Positions 13,651 to 17,512 of a stretch of 17,512 bases of DNA are shown here, piece by piece. Below the pieces are notes generated by a model. It saw only the letters and a program-made list of their open reading frames with translations, ran no database searches and was not told where the DNA came from. The DNA lies in contig DATGYC010000002.1 in the NCBI GenBank assembly GCA_035298385.1, forward strand, positions 1-17,512, in the 5' to 3' direction. This DNA comes from DATGYC01 sp035298385. GTDB lineage: Bacteria; Bacillota; Sulfobacillia; Symbiobacteriales; Symbiobacteriaceae. Within the stretch, counting starts at the first letter, position 1, and each line of letters starts with the position of its first letter. A program made the position numbers and the translations under genes.

Positions 13651-14082
13651 TCATCTGCCTCCAGTCGCCCCTGGCTCCAGACTCATCTGGAGCGAGAGGG
13701 CAAGCGGGTCGGGCGCCCCGGTGGGCCGGACGCCCAGATCGATCCGGAGCAGGTCAGGGCGGCCAGGGTCTGCGGTAACGGAGAGGTACTCGATCCGCTC
13801 AATCCGGCTCTCCCCGCGCAGGGCCTCACGAACGTAGGCCTTGGCGAGGGCGAGGTTGGCGGGGGTGGCGAGGCGCCCGATCAAGTTATGGAGCCGACTG
13901 CCAAGCTTCGGATGGCCGAGATGGGCCAGGTCGCCGAGGGGCGTGGCAAGACGGATCCAGATCGCCTGGGCCAGGTTGCCGAGGCCGGCTGAGGCCTCAA
14001 GGTCGCCACCTTCGGTCTCGAGGCGGAGCGACCCGCCAATCGAACCGCCCGCGGCGAGGCCGATATCTGTGCCGAACTCCAT
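13651..14082 (-). CDS. gp25/gpW-like baseplate wedge protein
   Basis: A 143-residue protein of the GPW/gp25 family (PF04965; T4 gp25, P2 gpW), part of the inner baseplate that primes sheath contraction. Family features are AIWIRLATPLGDLAHLGHPK, then LGSRLHNLIGRL and ALAKAYVREALRGESRIERI, followed by a final beta hairpin (LLRIDLGVRP and LALSLQMSL). The usual Pro-(Lys/Arg)-x-Gly-Ser core is present as HPKLGSRL. The ATG at 14082 is chosen because GGAGGGTGAGGAG sits just in front of it; an in-frame TTG at 14097 would put the start within the PAAR gene. The ribosome-binding site overlaps the PAAR stop codon, so translation is coupled. Confidence 0.88.
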   Translation of the reverse strand: MEFGTDIGLAAGGSIGGSLRLETEGGDLEASAGLGNLAQAIWIRLATPLGDLAHLGHPKLGSRLHNLIGRLATPANLALAKAYVREALRGESRIERIEYLSVTADPGRPDLLRIDLGVRPTGAPDPLALSLQMSLEPGATGGR

Positions 14083-14086
14083 CTCC

Positions 14087-14476
14087 TCACCCTCCAATCA
14101 GGACCGTCCCCGCTGCGATCACACTGCCAGCAGGGAGATCGGCGGGATCGTTGCAGGTCGTCGCCGTGTCGCCCATCCGGGCGGCCGGCTGGCCATTGAT
14201 CATCACGGTCGAGGAGCCCATCAGGATCTGGCCCCGATTGGTGGGCGGCTTCTGGAAGGGGCCACCCTGTGGGATGTGGGGCGGTCGGTTCTCCGCAACG
14301 GAGCCCAACATCGCCGCCGGGAGTCCGCCGATGTTGACGTTGCCCGAGAGCGAGCTGGAGAGTAGACCGACGAAGGGGTGCGGCAGGGGCGTCGGGGTCT
14401 GGTAGGGCGGGATCAGGATGATGTGGGTATCTGTCGCCATGACCTGGTCGTTCTGCTTGGCGGCGGGCTTGCCCAT
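14087..14476 (-). CDS. PAAR-domain spike-tip protein
   Basis: A 129-residue PAAR or PAAR-like protein, which sharpens the tip of the central spike in contractile tails and can carry effector domains. The start MGKPAAKQNDQVMATDTHII and the repeats GNVNIGGLPAAMLGS and STVMINGQPAARMGD are characteristic, as is the closing GSVIAAGTVLIGG. Candidate zinc ligands are H18, H33, H67 and C108, which fits the family's three-His-one-Cys pattern. There is no extra domain, so it is a bare tip. AAGGAGGG lies about seven bases before the ATG. The gene sits between the spike and gp25 genes; many extracellular injection systems have gp25 before PAAR. The four bases between this stop codon and the next start carry part of that gene's ribosome-binding site. 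Confidence 0.92.
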   Translation of the reverse strand: MGKPAAKQNDQVMATDTHIILIPPYQTPTPLPHPFVGLLSSSLSGNVNIGGLPAAMLGSVAENRPPHIPQGGPFQKPPTNRGQILMGSSTVMINGQPAARMGDTATTCNDPADLPAGSVIAAGTVLIGG

Positions 14477-14520
14477 CCCCTCGCCCTCCTTTCCTGGATT
14501 GCGGCCTGGGTCGACGGGTC

Positions 14521-15219
14521 CTAGTTCAGGTTGACGACCGAGCCCTTCAGCTCCGCCATGCCGTTTGCGTTCAGTTTCAAGTTGCCGCCCGCCTGAATCT
14601 CGAGGTTGCCATTGGCGGCGATCTTCAGATTGCCGCTTGACTCTAGGGTCAGGGCGCCCGAGTTCTCGACGGTGACAGTGGCGCCATCTGTCTTGATCGT
14701 CACCTTGCCGGCCTCAGCGTCCATCTGGAGCTGGAGGGTGCCGACTGTGGCCTCGATCTTCTTGTCGGTGACGGTCAGGGTCAGGTCAGAGGGGAGCTTC
14801 AGCTCCAAGAGGCGGCTGCCGCTCTTGCCGCCGGTCAGATGGAGATCGAGCCGGTCGGACTCGGCGGCGCCGGGGGGCAGGAAGAGGCGAACCTCGCCTT
14901 GGTCATAGGGAGGGGGCTTCAGCTCGTCGGGGTAGAGTCGCCCCACGATCACGGGCTGTGCGGGGTCGGTACCGATGTACTGGAGCAGGACCTTATCCCC
15001 CTTAGCGGGGGGAACGGCAAGACCGAGGGGACCGGTCAGGATCGGCACGGAGGGCAGAATCAGGTCGGTCTCGCCGGGGAGGCGAACCGAGCAGGCGTAG
15101 GGCTGGTCGTCGCCGTCGGCATGGGCAGGGACCTCCTCGACGATGGCGAGCTGGGTGGTGAACTGGCGCGCCAGTTCCGCCTGAACCAGCTGTCGAAGGA
15201 GATGGATGATGTCGCTCAT
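14521..15219 (-). CDS. Baseplate spike protein, gpV/gp5-like
   Basis: A 232-residue spike of the gp5/gpV/VgrG-C type. A short N-terminal helix (residues 4-20) leads into an OB-fold (about 22-98: YACSVRLPGETDLILPSVPI, GLAVPPAKGDKVLLQYIGTD, PVIVGRLYPDEL). Residues about 130-232 are a repetitive beta region. In its last part Gly recurs every eight residues (188, 196, 204, 212, 220: GALTLESS, GNLKIAAN, GNLEIQAG, GNLKLNAN), the signature of a triple-stranded beta-helix needle. It would sit as a trimer on the hub at 15253-15999 and be capped by the neighbouring PAAR protein. There is no lysozyme domain as in T4 gp5. A GGGAGGT lies about 12 bases upstream of the ATG. Confidence 0.9.
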   Translation of the reverse strand: MSDIIHLLRQLVQAELARQFTTQLAIVEEVPAHADGDDQPYACSVRLPGETDLILPSVPILTGPLGLAVPPAKGDKVLLQYIGTDPAQPVIVGRLYPDELKPPPYDQGEVRLFLPPGAAESDRLDLHLTGGKSGSRLLELKLPSDLTLTVTDKKIEATVGTLQLQMDAEAGKVTIKTDGATVTVENSGALTLESSGNLKIAANGNLEIQAGGNLKLNANGMAELKGSVVNLN

Positions 15220-15252
15220 CGGCTGAGGAAGACCTCCCTTGGGGACGCGCCG

Positions 15253-15999
15253 TTAGGTTGTCAGAGTCAGGTGCGTGACAAGACCGGTCTGGACCGACCA
15301 GTGGAGGTCGATGCCAACCAGGCGGGGAGAGCCGCTGCCAGCCTTGCTTGGCAGGCTGATCGGCTCGGCTAGGTCGGCCGGCGGCAGTGCAGCGAGAATC
15401 AGTCGGGCGCCCCCGGCCTCGCCGGCCAAGGCCGTGGCGGCAAGGAGCGGGCCCTTCTCATCAACGCTTGCGGTGCCAGTTGTGGGCGGCTCGCCAGCGT
15501 GGAGGTTCCCCTGGACGTCCGTCCAGAGCGTGAAGCCCGCCACGGCGGCCAGTCGCTTGATCTGATCAAGGGCGGAGTCCTGCTTTAGGAGCGGGTACCC
15601 CTTCAGGGTGGGGCCGGGCGCCGGGACCTGGCTCGTAAGCTTGGCCTCCTGGCAGATCGCCCCGATCGCATCCGCCACCGTCTGGTCTGTCACGACCCGC
15701 TCCGGGAAGAGGCGGGTCAGGCTGCCAGGTAGCTCTTCGACCAGCAGGGCGCGGGCGGCAAGGCCGGTCCGTTCCTGCAGGACCGTGCCGGTGAAGAGGG
15801 GCTGGAAGGCGTCGCCGTCAGCGGCGCCCTCCACCACCACCTTCGTCAGCAAGCCGGGCAGGGCGGGGCCAGGGCCAAAGGTCGCCTCCACCTGACCGAC
15901 CGGCCAGCCGACGGAGCGGCGCAGCCGAAGGCTGATCAGAGGGAGCGGCTGAGGGGGCGGGGCGCCCTCCGCTGGGCGAAGCCGAAGCTGGGGGCGCAT
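15253..15999 (-). CDS. Compact gpD/gp27-like central hub protein
   Basis: A 248-residue member of the late control protein D / gp27 hub family, which joins the tail tube to the spike. Recognisable segments are DQTVADAIGAICQEAKL (105-121) and SALDQIKRLAAVAGFTLWTD (142-161) followed by VQGNLHAGEP, the typical 'linear helix, then Trp/Tyr-strand with Asp-x-x-Gly-x-Leu' part of the family. Ahead of these are LFTGTVLQERTG and LLVEELPGSLTRLFP. P2 gpD and T4 gp27 are longer (roughly 380-390 residues), so this is a shortened version. The gene starts 12 bases after the preceding one, with AAGGAGG overlapping that stop codon. The spike gene follows separately, so hub and spike are not fused. Confidence 0.82.
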   Translation of the reverse strand: MRPQLRLRPAEGAPPPQPLPLISLRLRRSVGWPVGQVEATFGPGPALPGLLTKVVVEGAADGDAFQPLFTGTVLQERTGLAARALLVEELPGSLTRLFPERVVTDQTVADAIGAICQEAKLTSQVPAPGPTLKGYPLLKQDSALDQIKRLAAVAGFTLWTDVQGNLHAGEPPTTGTASVDEKGPLLAATALAGEAGGARLILAALPPADLAEPISLPSKAGSGSPRLVGIDLHWSVQTGLVTHLTLTT

Positions 16000-16011
16000 C
16001 AGACCGCCTCC

Positions 16012-16767
16012 TTACTTGACCCCAGCGGGCTCCTTCTCGGTCTCGGGGGTCTCCTTGGCCTTGGACTTGCCGGCGCTCTTCTCCGCCTTCGTATCAGCGG
16101 CGGGCTCAGCGGGCTTGTCGCCCGACTTCTCGCCCGTCGACTCCGGCAGCGCCGGGGTCTCCTTCGGCGCCGGGAGGGCCTTGTTGTTCGGGTTGACCGC
16201 CCGCTGGAGCAGGTCGATCGAGTTGGTGGCGTACTGGATGAAGTAGCCCGTGCCCTGACCGGCCTCCACGATCTCCTTCAGCTTGTTCAGCGGCCCGATG
16301 ATCGCCTGCACATCGATCGGCTCGGAATCGGCCGCCGTGGTGATGATCCCGGTCAGGGCCGGGATCAGGCCGAAGTGGCTGTCGGCGAAGGAGTAGTCCT
16401 CCGGCTTGTGCTCCTCGGTCAGGTTCTTCAGGGCGTCGATGCGGCCGGTCACGTCGTCGCCGACAGCGTCGACCTGATCCTGCAGCTTCTTGACGACGTC
16501 CTTCAGGCCGGTGGTCAGCTTCTCGATCGCGGAGGTGATCGGGGCCGGGGCGCCGTTCAGGAGCTTGTTCACCTCGGCCTTCAGCTTCTCGTCGATCGGC
16601 AGCTTGGCCATGTAATCGGTCAGGTTATCGGTGGCCTGGGCGCCCCAGATCATCTCACCGTCGAACTTGCCACCGGTGACGACCTTGTTCATCTCATCGA
16701 CGGCCTTGCTGATCTGCTGCATCCGCTCCGGAAGGGCCTTAAAGAGGCCAGAACGATCCTTCGGCAT
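16012..16767 (-). CDS. Unknown helical protein with Lys/Glu/Pro/Ala-rich C-terminal tail
   Basis: A 251-residue protein of no family I recognise. Residues 1-190 are predicted mostly helical, with amphipathic stretches (ERMQQISKAVDEMNKVV, KLTTGLKDVVKKLQDQVDAV) that could form a coiled coil. Residues about 197-251 are a low-complexity tail rich in Lys, Glu, Pro and Ala, likely disordered. There is no signal peptide. It is richer in Lys and Asn than its neighbours. AGGAGG lies seven bases before the ATG. It lies between the circulation-type protein and the hub, where phage Mu has no additional gene. It might be an accessory baseplate or tape-measure-like protein, an assembly chaperone, or cargo; none is proven. 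Confidence 0.78.
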   Translation of the reverse strand: MPKDRSGLFKALPERMQQISKAVDEMNKVVTGGKFDGEMIWGAQATDNLTDYMAKLPIDEKLKAEVNKLLNGAPAPITSAIEKLTTGLKDVVKKLQDQVDAVGDDVTGRIDALKNLTEEHKPEDYSFADSHFGLIPALTGIITTAADSEPIDVQAIIGPLNKLKEIVEAGQGTGYFIQYATNSIDLLQRAVNPNNKALPAPKETPALPESTGEKSGDKPAEPAADTKAEKSAGKSKAKETPETEKEPAGVK

Positions 16768-16782
16768 GGTTGCGTCCTCCTT

Positions 16783-17412
16783 TTACTCGGTCGATGCGGC
16801 CTTGACGACGCTGCCCCCGGCGCCCAGCACCTTACGGAGCAGGGCGAGACCGGAGAGGAGCTCAGCGGCATTCGCCGCCTTCTCGAGCAGCTCTGCGGCG
16901 GCGTCTAGCTGGCCATCCACGGCGTTCATCAGCCCCTCGGCGGTACCGAGGGCGCCGGCCTGGTCCTGCATATCGGCCAGGGCGTCGGCTTGGATCTGGG
17001 CCTCAACGTCGGCGACGGCGTCGGCATCGAAGCCGCCGGGGGCCGGATCTGGGGGCTGGACGTAGCGGATCAGTTGGAGTTCGTACTCGTAGTACTGGGG
17101 GCGCCCGGGCGGCTGGTGGACCTGCAGCCCGGTGATCATCACCTGATCGATGTTGGCGGCGACCGCGGCTGAGGCGGCGAAGTCGATCGGCTCGCCAGCC
17201 TGGAGCTTGGTTCGGAGCTGCTCAAGCCGGCTCCCGGCGTCCTCGCCGTAGGCGATGCCGGTCAGGCGGATCTGGGCAGCGGCCATCCCAAGGTCCTGCA
17301 GAAGGTCTCCGTCCCCACCGGGCCACGGATGAAGGGCGACCTTCCGGGCCTCGGTGATGGCGATGCTGGTCACGAGGTCGAGTTCGAGGTCCCCGAGGAC
17401 GATCGCTTCCAT
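16783..17412 (-). CDS. DNA-circulation/gpN-like tail protein
   Basis: A 209-residue protein whose first 117 residues resemble the N-terminal domain of phage DNA-circulation proteins (Mu gp43/gpN type) and related small tail proteins near the tube end. Supporting pieces are the leading strand EAIVLGDLELDLVTSIAITE, the conserved-looking turn ALHPWPGGDGDLLQDLG, RLTGIAYGEDAGSRLEQL and the closing strand QYYEYELQLIRYVQP. Residues 125-209 are Ala/Leu/Asp-rich helices. ATG 17412 is preferred because AAGGAGGG lies eight bases before it; an in-frame start 14 codons further up would overlap the previous gene. Its position just before the hub fits the Mu order (circulation protein, then hub). A gp53-like or LysM-type baseplate protein of an injection system is the alternative; no LysM motif is visible. 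Confidence 0.65.
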   Translation of the reverse strand: MEAIVLGDLELDLVTSIAITEARKVALHPWPGGDGDLLQDLGMAAAQIRLTGIAYGEDAGSRLEQLRTKLQAGEPIDFAASAAVAANIDQVMITGLQVHQPPGRPQYYEYELQLIRYVQPPDPAPGGFDADAVADVEAQIQADALADMQDQAGALGTAEGLMNAVDGQLDAAAELLEKAANAAELLSGLALLRKVLGAGGSVVKAASTE

Positions 17413-17416
17413 CTGG

Positions 17417-17512
17417 TCAACCCTCCTTGAGGAAGAGGCCGTGGCGGAGTCCATCGGTCAGGAGGATCTCGGTGATCAGGGCACGGAGCTGGGCGGTCGT
17501 GATGGGGCTGCC
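17417..17512 (-). CDS. C-terminal end of an unidentified tail-operon gene
   Basis: The last 31 codons and the TGA stop (17419-17417) of a gene that begins outside the window. The visible residues include TTAQLRALITEILLTDG and end HGLFLKEG. The piece is too short to assign. It is read as coding because it stays open to the edge, keeps the composition of its neighbours, and its stop codon overlaps the ribosome-binding site of the next gene, the usual arrangement in this operon. Confidence 0.6.
   Translation of the reverse strand, partial: GSPITTAQLRALITEILLTDGLRHGLFLKEG

Noticed and set aside
14083..14097. TTG at 14097 as start of the gp25-like gene
   Set aside because: It would overlap the PAAR coding end and lacks a ribosome-binding site; ATG 14082 has GGAGG at good spacing.
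14521..15999. Type VI secretion VgrG
   Set aside because: Hub and spike are separate genes, and the baseplate J and tail protein I genes are of phage type; no type VI membrane-complex genes are visible.
17413..17454. Start at 17454 for the circulation-like gene
   Set aside because: This start lies inside the upstream reading frame, whereas ATG 17412 has AAGGAGGG eight bases upstream and begins at the conserved first strand.

Overview
The window is GC-rich DNA (roughly 65% by eye), densely packed with genes. It looks like a bacterial chromosome, most plausibly a Chloroflexota or similar high-GC lineage. That guess rests on a golvesin-type amidase, an HXXEE-like membrane protein and the style of the tail genes; no phylogenetic marker settles it. 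No rRNA, tRNA, CRISPR array or insertion sequence was seen.

Left edge (1-1484): a regulatory divergon. A truncated TetR-family regulator runs left off the window. A second TetR-family regulator runs right and is followed two bases later by a small HXXEE-like membrane protein. The shared 193-base intergenic region carries two families of long inverted repeats, one overlying each candidate promoter, so each regulator probably represses itself. A 333-base gap with a bidirectional terminator follows.

Middle (1818-5387, minus strand): two single-gene units, each with its own ribosome-binding site and terminator. One is a secreted cell-wall amidase with a lysozyme-like N-terminal region, an Amidase_2 core and a golvesin-like C-terminal domain. 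The other is a RecQ helicase in which the usual winged-helix (RQC) region is missing between the cysteine cluster and the HRDC domain.

Right two thirds (5515-17512, minus strand, running off the right edge): one long, tightly coupled operon for the baseplate end of a contractile phage-tail-like particle. In transcription order it encodes the end of an unidentified protein, a DNA-circulation/gpN-like protein, an unknown helical protein with a charged tail, a compact gpD/gp27-like hub, a gp5/gpV-like spike, a PAAR tip, a gp25-like wedge protein, baseplate J, a long tail protein I, a small unknown protein, a large fibre-like protein, and two unknown proteins. A hairpin at 5475-5506 closes the operon. 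The order resembles phage Mu (circulation protein, hub, spike, gp25, J, I) with a PAAR gene inserted. Hub and spike are separate genes, as in phages, not fused as in VgrG or most extracellular contractile injection systems. No capsid, terminase, integrase or holin gene is visible, but sheath, tube, tape measure and any ATPase would lie outside the window. It therefore could be a prophage tail, a tailocin or an injection system.

The most unusual parts are the distal fibre and appendage genes. The fibre has an eleven-heptad run of aromatic residues at exact seven-residue spacing, and two genes at the operon end belong to no family I recognise.
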